Below, one piece after another: positions 24,746 to 33,582 of a DNA stretch of 60,397 bases. The translations under genes were made by a program, and so were the position numbers. Positions within the stretch are counted from its first letter, which is position 1. Each line of letters opens with the position of its first letter. The DNA is from Streptomyces canus 299MFChir4.1. GTDB taxonomy: Bacteria > Actinomycetota > Actinomycetes > Streptomycetales > Streptomycetaceae. Location: contig NZ_KB911610.1 of the NCBI RefSeq assembly GCF_000383615.1, positions 1 to 60,397 of the forward strand. The letters are read 5' to 3'. The notes below the pieces were generated by a model. The model made no database searches, was not told where the DNA came from, and worked only from the letters and a program-made list of their open reading frames with translations.

Positions 24746-25582
24746 TCACCCCTCGGCGATCTTGCCGGCGTAGATGTCCCGGGCGGTCGGCAGCCGTACG
24801 TCCGTGGCGACCCCGAAGTCGAACAGCAGCGTCGTCGAGGCGACCGCGACGGTGCCGTGCCGCTGTCCGTTGACGAAGCTGAAGCAGTGGCGGATCTTGC
24901 GGATACGGCCCTGGCCGTCGAGGTAGACGTCGAACGGCACCGCGGCCGTGGCGAACCCTTTCGCCGCCGCGGCCAGCACACCCTTGTTGGCGCCGGCCGC
25001 GCCCTTCGCCGCGTCGGCCAGATCCGCCGTGCCCCGGTAGTGCCGCACCTCGGTCCCGGCGAGCTCGGTCGCGCCCACGTACGTCGCCGTCCTGGTCCCG
25101 CGCAGCACCTCGGCCGCGGCGAGCGGATCGGTGGCCCCGCCGGTGACGAGATTGCCGTCGGAGAGAGTCGTGGTGTCGACGCGCACCCACTTGTCGGCGG
25201 GCACACCCGCGCCCCGGTTCTTCATGAACAGGGCTCCGGGGGCGAGGAGTTCGGTGATCGGCCGGTGCTCGCTGGTGCCGGCCGGGTCCTGCGGCAGCAT
25301 CACCTTCAGCCGGCCGAGGCGCTCCTGGTAGTCGTACACACCCTCGCCGCGAATGGTGACCCGGGTGCCGCCGGTGGCCATCTCCATCGACGTACGGGTC
25401 TTCGAACTGCCCGCGTCCACCAGGGTGTCGGCGGCCCGGCGCAGGATCCCGACCGGGTCGGCCGCCCGTGAGTCGTCCAGGGCCGCGCCGGTTCCCGAAC
25501 AACCGGTGGCGCAGGCGCAGGCCATGAGCACCGCCGCGACGAGGACCGACCCGCCGGCCTGCCTCTGCTGCCGCTCCGCCAT
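24746..25582 (-). CDS. LppX/LprG-like secreted lipoprotein
   Basis: This is a 278-residue lipoprotein. The signal peptide ends in CATGC (lipid-modified Cys at about residue 28). The mature part is a single beta-rich domain like the LppX/LolA folds, with 'KTRTSMEMATGGTRVTIRGE', 'DYQERLGRLKVML' and 'PFDVYLDGQGRIRKIRH' as strand-like blocks. Such proteins carry lipids or act in the envelope; the ligand is unknown. ATG 25582 (with GGGGG upstream) is preferred over TTG 25591. It is monocistronic, with the small 58-aa gene downstream on the same strand. Confidence 0.82.
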   Translation of the reverse strand: MAERQQRQAGGSVLVAAVLMACACATGCSGTGAALDDSRAADPVGILRRAADTLVDAGSSKTRTSMEMATGGTRVTIRGEGVYDYQERLGRLKVMLPQDPAGTSEHRPITELLAPGALFMKNRGAGVPADKWVRVDTTTLSDGNLVTGGATDPLAAAEVLRGTRTATYVGATELAGTEVRHYRGTADLADAAKGAAGANKGVLAAAAKGFATAAVPFDVYLDGQGRIRKIRHCFSFVNGQRHGTVAVASTTLLFDFGVATDVRLPTARDIYAGKIAEG

Positions 25583-25874
25583 CGCCGCCAACCCCCAGCC
25601 GATACGTCCGTCAAGGACCCCCTGTCGCTCGCTTAACGACGGGTAGGAGGGGTCGTCACGCGCATACCGGGGCTTTACCCGAGCTGGGTAACGTTGTCGG
25701 AGTGGCGCAGCAGGACAGGACCCCCCCAGCTCCCTCCGACCGACCGGCCCACCACACGCAGATGGTGGAACAAGGCCGTTTCTGCCTGGCCCGGTGCACC
25801 TGCGGCTGGCGCGGACCGGCGCGCAGAGCCCGCAGCCAGGCGCGGGCGGACGCGCAGGGGCATGCGGACGGAGG

Positions 25875-26291
25875 CTAGAACGGCAGCAGCTCGTCGATCA
25901 GGGTGCGGTCGCGGTACTGCGTCAGACGGCTGCGGGCCGCGGCGGGGGAGAGCCACAGGATGCGGTCCACCTCGTCGTTCGGGGTGAAGTGGCCTCCGGT
26001 TGCCTCGGCCGCCCAGTAACGGACCCGTTTGGGGCGGCCGTTGGCCATGTAGTGGACGGTGGGCAGCTCGGTGCCGGGCTCGGCGGTGCAGCCCGTCTCC
26101 TCCTCGACCTCGCGCAGCGCGCCGGCGAGGGCGTCCTCCTCGCGCTTCAACTTGCCCTTGGGGTGCGACCAGTCGTCGTATTTCGGCCTGTGGACCAGGC
26201 AGATCTCAAGGTCGCCGTCGACCGGTGAGCGTCGCCACAGGACGCAGCCGGCTGCCTGGACGACGGAGTCGTCGTCAACGGGACGGGTCAT
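25875..26291 (-). CDS. Nudix (MutT-like) hydrolase
   Basis: This is a 138-residue nucleotide/diphosphate hydrolase. The Nudix box is complete: G-K-L-K-R-E-E through REVEEETG (Gx5Ex7REVEEETG). The start of the domain reads AAGCVLWRR. There is no histidine-phosphatase domain, unlike some actinobacterial relatives. It overlaps the CHAD gene by ATGA and is the last gene of the ppk operon, which suggests a role in hydrolysing polyphosphate-linked or inositol-pyrophosphate-type substrates; this is inferred from context. Confidence 0.92.
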   Translation of the reverse strand: MTRPVDDDSVVQAAGCVLWRRSPVDGDLEICLVHRPKYDDWSHPKGKLKREEDALAGALREVEEETGCTAEPGTELPTVHYMANGRPKRVRYWAAEATGGHFTPNDEVDRILWLSPAAARSRLTQYRDRTLIDELLPF

Positions 26292-27340
26292 GTACTCACC
26301 GCCTGCTTCTGCCAGCACTGCTGGAACGCGAACCGGGCGGCCTCCACCTCGTGACGCTGGTCGGCGTGCAGGACGCCCAGGGCGTAGGCGGTGGCCGGCG
26401 CGATGCGGGGGGTGCGGGCCGCGGCGGCGGCCGCGGACGCGGCCTCCGAGGCGTCCCGGTGGCGGTCCAGGCACTGGCCCGCCGTGAGGAGCCGTACGTC
26501 CACCGAGGAGGTCAGGACCTCGCGCGCGTACCGGTGCAGCCGAAGGAGAAGGCGGACCTGGTGCCAGGGGGCGTCCTGGGGGTGGGGGGAGGGGTCCGGG
26601 GAGAGGCCGTGGATGAGGGCCTCGGCGTTGTAGGGGCTGCCCGCGGTGACCAGGGGGAGAGCGGACACCGCGTCCTCCAGGCGCTCCTGGGCCGCGCCGG
26701 CCAGGGGCCGGATGTCGGTGGTGACGGCCGTTCTCGTCAAGGGGACCTCGCTGGCCAGTACGGCGATGCTGTCGGCCACCGCGTGGAAGCGGGAGGAGCC
26801 GAGGGCCTGGAGGGCGGTCGAGTGGGCGCGGGTGCGGGCGAGGGTGAGCTGGCGGTCCAGGAGGGCGCCCGCCTTCGCCGCGCCCACGGTGAGGTTGCCG
26901 CGGTCGGGGGAGGACGACGCCGTGGCTGCCGCTGAGCCGCCGCCGACAGTGGCCGGTTGGGTGGGGAACGCCGCGCCCGACAGCCTGTGCAGCGCCAGCA
27001 ACAGCCGCTCCAGGCGGGACTCGTACGCGTGCTCCATGCCCAACGTGCCGGAGAGCCACGCCAGTTCCGGGCGGAGGGACTCCGACCAGTCGGGGTCCAG
27101 GAGGGGGCGGAAGGTGTGGAGGCTGGCGCTGACGCGGCGGACCGAGCGGCGCAGGGCCCGGACCGCGTCGACGGGGTCCTCCGCGCCCGCCGCCGTACCG
27201 CCCGATTCGCGGTGCTGGCGCAGGGCGCGGAGGAACTCCGTGGCCTGGGACCGCAGGTAGCCCGCGAGGGCGTCCCCGGTGGGGGACGGCCCGAGGTGCC
27301 CGGACACGGGTTCCGTCGGTTCAAGGTGTTGCTGTGCCAC
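26288..27340 (-). CDS. CHAD-domain protein
   Basis: This is a 350-residue all-helical CHAD protein. The family binds polyphosphate through two four-helix bundles lined with basic residues. Here 'VDAVRALRRSVRRVSASLHTF' carries the usual Arg/His cluster, with further basic helices such as 'AYESRLERLLLALHRL'. The GTG start at 27340 has GGAGG 7 nt upstream and lies within the last 20 nt of ppk, so translation is coupled to PPK. It may localise to or protect polyP granules. Confidence 0.9.
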   Translation of the reverse strand: MAQQHLEPTEPVSGHLGPSPTGDALAGYLRSQATEFLRALRQHRESGGTAAGAEDPVDAVRALRRSVRRVSASLHTFRPLLDPDWSESLRPELAWLSGTLGMEHAYESRLERLLLALHRLSGAAFPTQPATVGGGSAAATASSSPDRGNLTVGAAKAGALLDRQLTLARTRAHSTALQALGSSRFHAVADSIAVLASEVPLTRTAVTTDIRPLAGAAQERLEDAVSALPLVTAGSPYNAEALIHGLSPDPSPHPQDAPWHQVRLLLRLHRYAREVLTSSVDVRLLTAGQCLDRHRDASEAASAAAAAARTPRIAPATAYALGVLHADQRHEVEAARFAFQQCWQKQAVST

Positions 27341-29555
27341 GCCGGCGCCTCCGGGCGTCTATGAGCATCTCCTGGACGTTGCGCAGGGGTTGGCCGTCCG
27401 CGTCCGTGGCGTGCCGGGTCCACTCACCGTCCGGGCCGAGGTGCCAGGACGCGGTGGTGTCGGACATCCCGGTCTCCAGCAGCCGGTTCAGGGCTGCCCG
27501 GTGGGCCGGATCGGTGACCCGGACCAGTGCCTCTATCCGGCGGTCGAGGTTGCGGTGCATCATGTCGGCGCTGCCGATCCACACCTCGGGCTCGCCGCCG
27601 TTGCCGAAGGCGAAGACCCGGGAGTGTTCGAGGAACCGGCCGAGGATCGAGCGGACCCGGATGTTCTCGGACAGGCCCGTGACGTTCGGGCGGATCGCGC
27701 AGATGCCGCGCACCCAGACGTCGACCGGCACGCCCGCCTGGGACGCGCGGTAGAGCGAGTCGATGAGGGCCTCGTCCACCATGGAGTTGACCTTGATGCG
27801 GATGAAGGCCGGACGTCCTGCGCGGTGGTGCTGGATTTCCTTGTTCACGCGTGAAATGAGGCCGTCGCGCAGGGACTTGGGGGCCACTAGGAGGCGGCGG
27901 TAGGTCTCCCGGCGCGAGTAGCCGGACAGCCGGTTGAACAGGTCGGACAAGTCCGCGCCCACCTGCGGGTCGGCGGTGAGCAGACCCAGGTCCTCGTACA
28001 GCCGGGCGGTCTTCGGGTGGTAGTTGCCGGTGCCTACGTGGCTGTACCGCCGTAGCGTGTCGCCCTCCTGACGGACCACCAGGGACAGCTTGCAGTGGGT
28101 CTTCAGGCCGACCAGGCCGTAGACGACATGGCAGCCCGCCTCCTCCAGCTTGCGCGCCCACTTGATGTTGGCGTGCTCGTCGAAGCGGGCCTTGATCTCG
28201 ACCAGCACGAGGACCTGCTTGCCGGCCTCGGCGGCGTCGATGAGGGCGTCGACGATCGGGGAGTCGCCCGAAGTGCGGTACAGGGTCTGCTTGATGGCGA
28301 GGACGTCCGGGTCGTCGGCGGCCTGCTGGAGGAAGGCCTGGACGGACGTCGAGAAGCTGTCGTAGGGGTGGTGCAGCAGGACGTCGCGGGCGCGCAGGGA
28401 CGCGAAGATGTCGGGCGCGGAAGCCGACTCGACCTCCGCCAGGTCGCGGTGGACGCCGGCGACGAACTTGCGGTACTTCAGCTCGGGGCGGTCGAGGCCG
28501 GCGATGCGGAAGAGGCCGGTGAGGTCGAGGGGGCCGGGGAGCGGGTAGACCTCCGCCTCGGAGATCTTCAGCTCGCGCACCAGCAGGTCCAGCACCTCGC
28601 GGTCGATGGACTCCTCGACCTCCAGGCGCACCGGCGGGCCGAAGCGGCGCCGCATGAGCTCCTTCTCCAGGGCCTGGAGGAGGTTCTCGGCGTCGTCCTC
28701 CTCGACCTCCAGGTCCTCGTTGCGGGTGACCCGGAAGGTGTGGTGCTCCAGCACCTCCATGCCCGGGAACAGCTCCTCCAGGTGGGCCGCGATGACGTCC
28801 TCGATGGGGACGTAGCGGCCGGGGGAGGACTCCAGGAAGCGGGACAGCAGCGGCGGGACCTTGACCCGGGCGAAGTGGCGCTTGCCGTTGACCGGGTTGC
28901 GCACGATCACGGCCAGGTTCAGCGACAGGCCGGAGATGTACGGGAAGGGGTGCGCCGGGTCGACCGCGAGGGGGGTCAGGACCGGGAAGATCTGGTGCCG
29001 GAACAGGGTGAAGAGGCGGGCCTGCTCCTTCTCCTGGAGTTCGCTCCAGCGGACCAGGTGGATGCCCTCCTCCGCGAGTGCGGGGGCGACGTCCTCGTGG
29101 TAGCAGGCGGCGTGCCGGGCCATCAGCTCGCGGGAGCGGGCCCAGATCATCTCCAGGACCTCGCGCGGCTGGAGGCCGGAGGCGGAGCGGGTGGCGACGC
29201 CGGTGGCGATACGGCGCTTCAGTCCGGCCACCCGGACCATGAAGAACTCGTCCAGGTTGCTGGCGAAGATCGCGAGGAAGTTCGCGCGTTCCAGGAGGGG
29301 GGTGTTCGGGTCCTCGGCGAGTTCCAGGACTCGCTCGTTGAACGCGAGCCAGCTGCGCTCCCGGTCGAGGAAACGACCCTGCGGGAGCTGGGCGGCCCCG
29401 TCGACCGGGACCTCCTCGTACGCGTCGAGATCGGCGTCGAGGTCGGGCTCCAGATCGGAGACGGTGGCCGACACGGTGTGCGGTCGATGCGCGGCTATGG
29501 AGCCCACGGAGGGCTGCACGTGCTGGACCTCTGCCTGACTGTTCGACTGGCTCAT
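27321..29555 (-). CDS. ppk: Polyphosphate kinase (PPK1)
   Basis: This 744-residue enzyme reversibly polymerises the terminal phosphate of ATP into polyphosphate. The phospho-accepting histidine lies in 'RRYSHVGTGNYHPKTARLYE'. The N, head, C1 and C2 domains run in normal order (RERSWLAFNERVLELAED at the N domain; 'VWVRGICAIRPNVTGLSENI' in C2). It has a ~50-residue variable N-terminal extension rich in acidic residues. ATG 29555 is preferred; a longer in-frame reading into promoter DNA has poor coding character. It is the first gene of ppk-CHAD-Nudix. Confidence 0.96.
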   Translation of the reverse strand: MSQSNSQAEVQHVQPSVGSIAAHRPHTVSATVSDLEPDLDADLDAYEEVPVDGAAQLPQGRFLDRERSWLAFNERVLELAEDPNTPLLERANFLAIFASNLDEFFMVRVAGLKRRIATGVATRSASGLQPREVLEMIWARSRELMARHAACYHEDVAPALAEEGIHLVRWSELQEKEQARLFTLFRHQIFPVLTPLAVDPAHPFPYISGLSLNLAVIVRNPVNGKRHFARVKVPPLLSRFLESSPGRYVPIEDVIAAHLEELFPGMEVLEHHTFRVTRNEDLEVEEDDAENLLQALEKELMRRRFGPPVRLEVEESIDREVLDLLVRELKISEAEVYPLPGPLDLTGLFRIAGLDRPELKYRKFVAGVHRDLAEVESASAPDIFASLRARDVLLHHPYDSFSTSVQAFLQQAADDPDVLAIKQTLYRTSGDSPIVDALIDAAEAGKQVLVLVEIKARFDEHANIKWARKLEEAGCHVVYGLVGLKTHCKLSLVVRQEGDTLRRYSHVGTGNYHPKTARLYEDLGLLTADPQVGADLSDLFNRLSGYSRRETYRRLLVAPKSLRDGLISRVNKEIQHHRAGRPAFIRIKVNSMVDEALIDSLYRASQAGVPVDVWVRGICAIRPNVTGLSENIRVRSILGRFLEHSRVFAFGNGGEPEVWIGSADMMHRNLDRRIEALVRVTDPAHRAALNRLLETGMSDTTASWHLGPDGEWTRHATDADGQPLRNVQEMLIDARRRRRGTATP

Positions 29556-30093
29556 GCCCCCATTCTTCCGCGCCGGGAGCGAAACGGGCGCGTCGGATGC
29601 AGCGAGTGGGAGCACGGCGGCGACCGGGAGGTTCCCGTTCCTCGCTGCCCCCTCGGGCGGCGGCGAAGGCTCTGGCACAGCGGGCTTCATTCGGTGAGCC
29701 TCGCAAGCCTGTCTGAACCAACGGTTACGGCGACATGGCGTTCGGGATATCGGGGGACGGCTCCCGGGCGTCTGTGTGCCGGGGGCGCGGGGCCCTGGCC
29801 GGGTCGGAGGGGCGTGTGGTGGGGGTGTCAGGGGGTGTGGGGGAGTGAGGGGCGGATGGGGGTGGTGGCTGGGTCGGGAGGGGGCGGGGCGGGTGGCCTG
29901 GGCTTCTGGGTATGGGGGCCGCGGGTCTCTCTTGGGTGGGGCGGGCCGTGCGAGGAAGTGAGGGCACGCGGTGTAGATGCGGGGGCCCGTGGGTGTCCAG
30001 GCGGGGGCCGTGCGGTTGGGGCCACGGGGGGGTGAGGCGGCGGTGCGGGACGCCGGGGTCCGGGGTGTGTCTCGGGCGCCCGCGTGCGGGCCT
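29556..30093. other. ppk upstream region and G-skewed non-coding DNA
   Basis: No gene is supported here. The first ~200 nt should carry the ppk promoter. From ~29760 the plus strand becomes extremely G/T-rich with long runs of G. Long reading frames through it are compositional artefacts, with repetitive Arg/Pro/Gly products. Confidence 0.6.
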
Positions 30094-30435
30094 GGGTCGT
30101 GTCCGGGGTTCGGGGGTGTCCCCGGGTCTGTGTGTGCGTCCGTTTCGTGGTCGGGGGCCCTGGCGCGGTGGCGGGAGCGGCGGTGGCCGTCTAGGTGCGT
30201 GGGGAGGGGGCTGGGGGGTGGGGCGGGCGTTCGCGGTGTGCGTGCGGGTCTGGGTCGTGTCCGGGGTTTGGGGATGTCCCCGGGTCTGTGTGTGCGTCTT
30301 TGTCATGGTCGGGGGCGTGCGGCCTGGGGGCGGGAGCGGCGGTGGCCGTCTAGGTGCGCAGGGTGTGGGCCGGGGGGTGGGGGCGGGCGTCCGCGGTCTG
30401 CGTGTGGGCCTGGGCCGTGTCCGGGGTTCGGGGGG
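30094..30435 (+). repeat. ~159-bp imperfect tandem repeat
   Basis: Two full units (30094-30251 and 30252-30411) and the start of a third (30412-30435) share blocks such as 'tgtccggggtt', 'gtccccgggtctgtgtgtgc' and 'gcgggagcggcggtggccgt'. Units differ by point changes and small indels. The array lies downstream of the broken ABC permease and upstream of ppk, in G-skewed DNA. Confidence 0.8.
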
Positions 30436-30466
30436 TGGGTGGGCGTCTGTGTATGGGGACCGAGGG

Positions 30467-31222
30467 TCAGGCTGTGCGGTGGTGCAGGAGGCTGAAGGCG
30501 GCGGTGGTTGCCAGGGCGGTGATGGCGAGGACGAGGCCGGTTTCGGTGAGGTGGGCGGGCCAGAAGTCGGAGCGGGGCAGGGGGTCGGGGCGGAGGTGTT
30601 CCGGGGTGCGGTTGAGGAGCGTCGTCGCGGCTACCGAGATCGCGAGGGCGGGCAGCGGGCGGCCCAGCAGCAGCCCGGTGAGCGTGCCGACCGCGAGCGC
30701 GCACAGGCCGTACGCCACCACCAGCGGCCCGTGGTCGGTGAACACGTCGTTGAAGAGCAGGTGGTCGCCCATCAGGTCCCGGTGCGCCGACCGGGCCCAG
30801 CGGTGGACGGGCACGAACACCGCGCCGCCGAGGACGAGGGCGACCGCCGGCAGGGCGAGCTTGGCGGTGAGCCAGCGCGCCGGGGAGACACCCTGCGACC
30901 AGGCGAGCCGCGCGGTGCCGCTCTCCAGCTCGCGGCCGATGAGCGCGCCGCCCGCCCAGGCGGCGACGGCCCAGAAGCTGTAGTACATGACCGTACTGAT
31001 CCAGCCCATCGCCGTGCTGTAGGCGTACGCGGCCCCGAGCCCGCAGGCTTCGCCTCTGGGACAGGCGTCCAGGGCCGCGTACGCGGAGTCGGCGGTGACC
31101 TCGGTCAGCCACACCAGGTAGCCGACCGAGCCGGCGACGAAGACGGCTTACACGATCAGCGCCGTGCGGTGCAGCCGCAGCACGCTCCGGGCGAGCCCCC
31201 TCGGCAGGACGGACAGGGTCAT
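30467..31222 (-). pseudogene. ABC-2 permease interrupted by in-frame stop
   Basis: Read in one frame, the gene starts MTLSVLPRGLARSVLRLHRT, reaches a TAA at 31150-31148 after residue 24 (LIV-stop), and continues without shift as AVFVAGSVGYLVWLTEV. The neighbouring paralogue has 'WIWLAFVAGTTGFLLWLL' at the same place, which shows that the TAA replaced a sense codon. Downstream the sequence is intact for 215 residues from GTG 31114, with ~5 helices and GRELESGTARLAWSQ. It is either a pseudogene or gives an N-terminally short permease by reinitiation. It overlaps the upstream permease by ATGA. Confidence 0.75.
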
Positions 31223-32157
31223 CCGGCGGCCGCCCGCCGGCGCAGGAGAGCGAACGCGAGGGCGACGGCCACGGCGGTGAGGGCGAGCAGGACGCCGGTC
31301 TCCAGGAGCTGGCGGGGCCAGTAGTCGGAGGACGGCAGGTACTCGCGGGTGAAGCGGACGACGTCGTGCTTCGCGAGGCATGCCTTGTCGTCGTAGCACC
31401 CGGGATCGCGGATCTCGGCGCCGGCGGAGGTGAACGCCCGGCTGCGGGAGTACAGCTCCGGCTGCTGGTAGCGGCCCTGGAAGGGCCAGTGGTTGCCGCG
31501 GAAGGCGTAGACCAGGAAGTACGCGAACCCGCTCAAGGCGAGCGCGGGCAGGGTGCGGCGGACGGCGAGGCCGACGAGGACGCCGAGGGCGAGGCCGAGC
31601 AGCGGCGCGGCGACGGTGGCCGGGCCGAGGGAGAAGTAGAGGGAGCGGGGGCCGATGCCGGCGATCAGCAGATTGCCGTGGGCGGACCACAGCTGCCGGT
31701 ACACCGCGGTGAGCAGGCAGGTGCCGAGGACGATGAAGGCCGCGGGCACGGCGAGCTTGGCGGTGAGCCAGCGGGCCGGGGAGACCGACTGGGTCCAGGC
31801 GAGCTGTGCGGTGCCGCTCTCCAGTTCACGGGCGATCAGCGGGCCGCCGGCGAACAGGGCGATGGCGAAGGAGGCCAGGGTGATCAGGGTGTCGGGGTAG
31901 TAGAACAGGCTGCTGTACTCGTCCGCCGAGCCGTTGGCCCTGATGAGCCCGGAGTAGCCGTAGGTGGCGAGCGCGCGCTGCGCGGTGTGGGCGCCGGGGC
32001 CGAGGAGCCAGAGCAGGAAACCCGTGGTGCCGGCCACGAAGGCGAGCCAGATCCACAGGGCGCCGCGGTGCAGGCGCAGGACGGTGCGGACCAGGCCGCG
32101 CGGTGCCGTCGTCACCGTGGCGGCGGCGGGAGTCTCTCGCAGGGTCGCGGTGCTCAT
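31219..32157 (-). CDS. ABC-2 type transporter permease
   Basis: This is a 312-residue membrane protein with six helices, including one near residues 33-53 (WIWLAFVAGTTGFLLWLL). It also has the 'GGPLIARELESGTAQLAWTQ' loop typical of this permease group and a large outer loop with a Cys pair (DPGCYDDKACLAKHD). It works with the ATPase encoded upstream and presumably with the damaged paralogue downstream. ATGA overlaps join the three genes. The export substrate is unknown; YtrA-linked transporters often respond to cell-envelope antibiotics. Confidence 0.87.
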   Translation of the reverse strand: MSTATLRETPAAATVTTAPRGLVRTVLRLHRGALWIWLAFVAGTTGFLLWLLGPGAHTAQRALATYGYSGLIRANGSADEYSSLFYYPDTLITLASFAIALFAGGPLIARELESGTAQLAWTQSVSPARWLTAKLAVPAAFIVLGTCLLTAVYRQLWSAHGNLLIAGIGPRSLYFSLGPATVAAPLLGLALGVLVGLAVRRTLPALALSGFAYFLVYAFRGNHWPFQGRYQQPELYSRSRAFTSAGAEIRDPGCYDDKACLAKHDVVRFTREYLPSSDYWPRQLLETGVLLALTAVAVALAFALLRRRAAAG

Positions 32158-33071
32158 GCGGTCACCGCCTCGGCGGTCGCGGTGGTGCCCGGGGTGAGCA
32201 GGGCCGGGGCCTCGGGGGCGCGCAGGTGGGCGAGCAGCAGTTCCTCCAGTGAGGGCTCCTCGGCCGCCCAGCCCTCGCCGACGGGGCCGTCGCGGCGGAT
32301 CAGGGCGGTCAGGCCGCGGCCCGCGGTACGGGACTCGATCACCGTGTGCGGGGCCAGGTCGGCAGGGGTGCCGCGGCCGGTCACCAGGGTGTGTGCGGCG
32401 AGCAGGTCGTCGATGCCCCCGCCGAGCCGGACCCGGCCGCCGCCCAGGAGCAGCAGGTGGTCGCAGGCGTCGGCGAGTTCGGCGACGATGTGCGAGGACA
32501 TCAGCACGGTGGTGCCGTGCTCGGCGGCGTCGGCCATCAAAGTGCCCATCAGTTCGTGTCGGGCGAGCGGGTCGAGGTCGGCCATCGGCTCGTCGAGGAG
32601 CATCAGTTCGGGCCGTTTGCCGAGCGCGAGGGCGAGCGCGACGCGGGTGCGCTGACCGCCGGAGAGTCCGCGAATGCGGGACTTGGGGTCGAGGTCGCCC
32701 TGCTCGACGATCCGGGCGGCGCAGGCGGCGTCCCAGCGGGCCGGGTTGAGCTCGGCGCCCATGCGCAGGGTCTCGGCGATGGTCAGCTGGGGGTACAGCG
32801 GTTTGTTCTGGGCGAGGTAGGAGATCCGGTCGCGGGCCGCGCCGGGCGCTTCGCCGAGGACGGTGAGCGTGCCGGAGGTGGGTCGCAGCAGGCCGGCGGC
32901 GATGGCGAGGAGCGTGGACTTGCCGGCGCCGTTGGGGCCGACCAGTGCGCTGATGCGGCTCGTGGGCAGCCGGAACGAGCAGCCGTCGAGGGCGGCGGGC
33001 CGTCTGCCGTACCGCTTGCCCAGGCCGGACGCCTCCAGGGCGACGGCCGGGGTGGCGCTGGTGGAACTCAC
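32154..33071 (-). CDS. ABC transporter ATP-binding protein
   Basis: This is a 305-residue ATPase with Walker A GPNGAGKST, Q-loop 'YLAQNKPLYPQ', signature LSGGQRTRV, Walker B LMLLDEPMADLD and H-loop 'MSSHIVAEL'. A ~90-residue C-terminal extension contains a DrrA-like regulatory region. The GTG start at 33071 overlaps the GntR stop (GTGA). It is part of the GntR-ATPase-permease-permease operon. Confidence 0.93.
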   Translation of the reverse strand: MSSTSATPAVALEASGLGKRYGRRPAALDGCSFRLPTSRISALVGPNGAGKSTLLAIAAGLLRPTSGTLTVLGEAPGAARDRISYLAQNKPLYPQLTIAETLRMGAELNPARWDAACAARIVEQGDLDPKSRIRGLSGGQRTRVALALALGKRPELMLLDEPMADLDPLARHELMGTLMADAAEHGTTVLMSSHIVAELADACDHLLLLGGGRVRLGGGIDDLLAAHTLVTGRGTPADLAPHTVIESRTAGRGLTALIRRDGPVGEGWAAEEPSLEELLLAHLRAPEAPALLTPGTTATAEAVTA

Positions 33072-33460
33072 TGGTCCCCCTTCGGGAAGTGCTCGTCTAG
33101 TACGGCGGTGAAGAGCGCGTCGACGTCCTCGCGGCCGAGTCCCGCCGCCCGGGCGCGCTTCGCCCAGTCGTCGAGTTCGGCGCGCAGGGGCGTGTCGGCG
33201 GCCTGGACACCGGCGCCGAGGGTGCGGCGGACGAAGGTGCCGAGACCGCGGCGGGCCTCGACGAGGCCCTCGCGCTCCAGTTCGCGGTACGCCTTGAGCA
33301 CGGTGTTCGGGTTGATGGCGGTGGCCTCCACGACCTCGCGGGCCGTGGGCAGCTTGTCGCCGGGTTCGAGGAGGCCCAGTCGCAGGGCCTGCTTGGTCTG
33401 CTGGACGATCTGCACGTAGGTGGCGACGCCGGAGCGCCGGTCGATGCGGTAGTCGACCAC
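33068..33460 (-). CDS. GntR-family (YtrA-type) repressor
   Basis: This regulator of about 130 residues has an N-terminal winged helix (PTAREVVEATAINPNTVLKA, ~45-65). Its short C-terminal helical tail is typical of the YtrA subfamily, which controls neighbouring ABC transporters. GTG 33460 (reading MVDYRIDRRSG) is preferred, with AGGGTGG 8 nt upstream; GTG 33472 would add four residues. A perfect 15-bp-armed palindrome overlaps the ribosome-binding region, so the protein should repress its own operon. Confidence 0.9.
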   Translation of the reverse strand: MVDYRIDRRSGVATYVQIVQQTKQALRLGLLEPGDKLPTAREVVEATAINPNTVLKAYRELEREGLVEARRGLGTFVRRTLGAGVQAADTPLRAELDDWAKRARAAGLGREDVDALFTAVLDEHFPKGDQ

Positions 33461-33467
33461 GCGGACA

Positions 33468-33503
33468 ACCACCCTTTCACTAATTGAGTAGTGAAAGGGT
33501 GGT
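33468..33503. promoter_or_regulatory. 36-bp palindromic operator of GntR/YtrA regulator
   Basis: ACCACCCTTTCACTA (33468-33482), a 6-nt ATTGAG spacer and TAGTGAAAGGGTGGT (33489-33503) make perfect 15-bp arms. The site lies across the translation start region of the GntR gene and in the gap to the divergent sigma-factor gene. Confidence 0.85.
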
Positions 33504-33582
33504 GGAAGGTGGTCATGAAAGTCAAGCGTGGTTTCTTCGAAGCCATGTGAACCGGTCGGCGGGGGTCGTCCGATGAAGGGGC

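Noticed and set aside
29556..29760. PHO box in front of ppk
   Set aside because: GTTCA- and TCACC-like pieces occur, but not in an 11-nt register, so PhoP control of ppk is not supported from this sequence alone.
29912..31324. Long plus-strand reading frame through the G-rich repeats and permease
   Set aside because: It crosses a tandem-repeat non-coding region and then runs antisense to the permease. The product is low-complexity with no start signal.
33549..33570. Possible ECF-type promoter GAACC...CGTC before the sigma gene
   Set aside because: The spacing (13 nt) is shorter than usual for ECF promoters, so autoregulation is not claimed.
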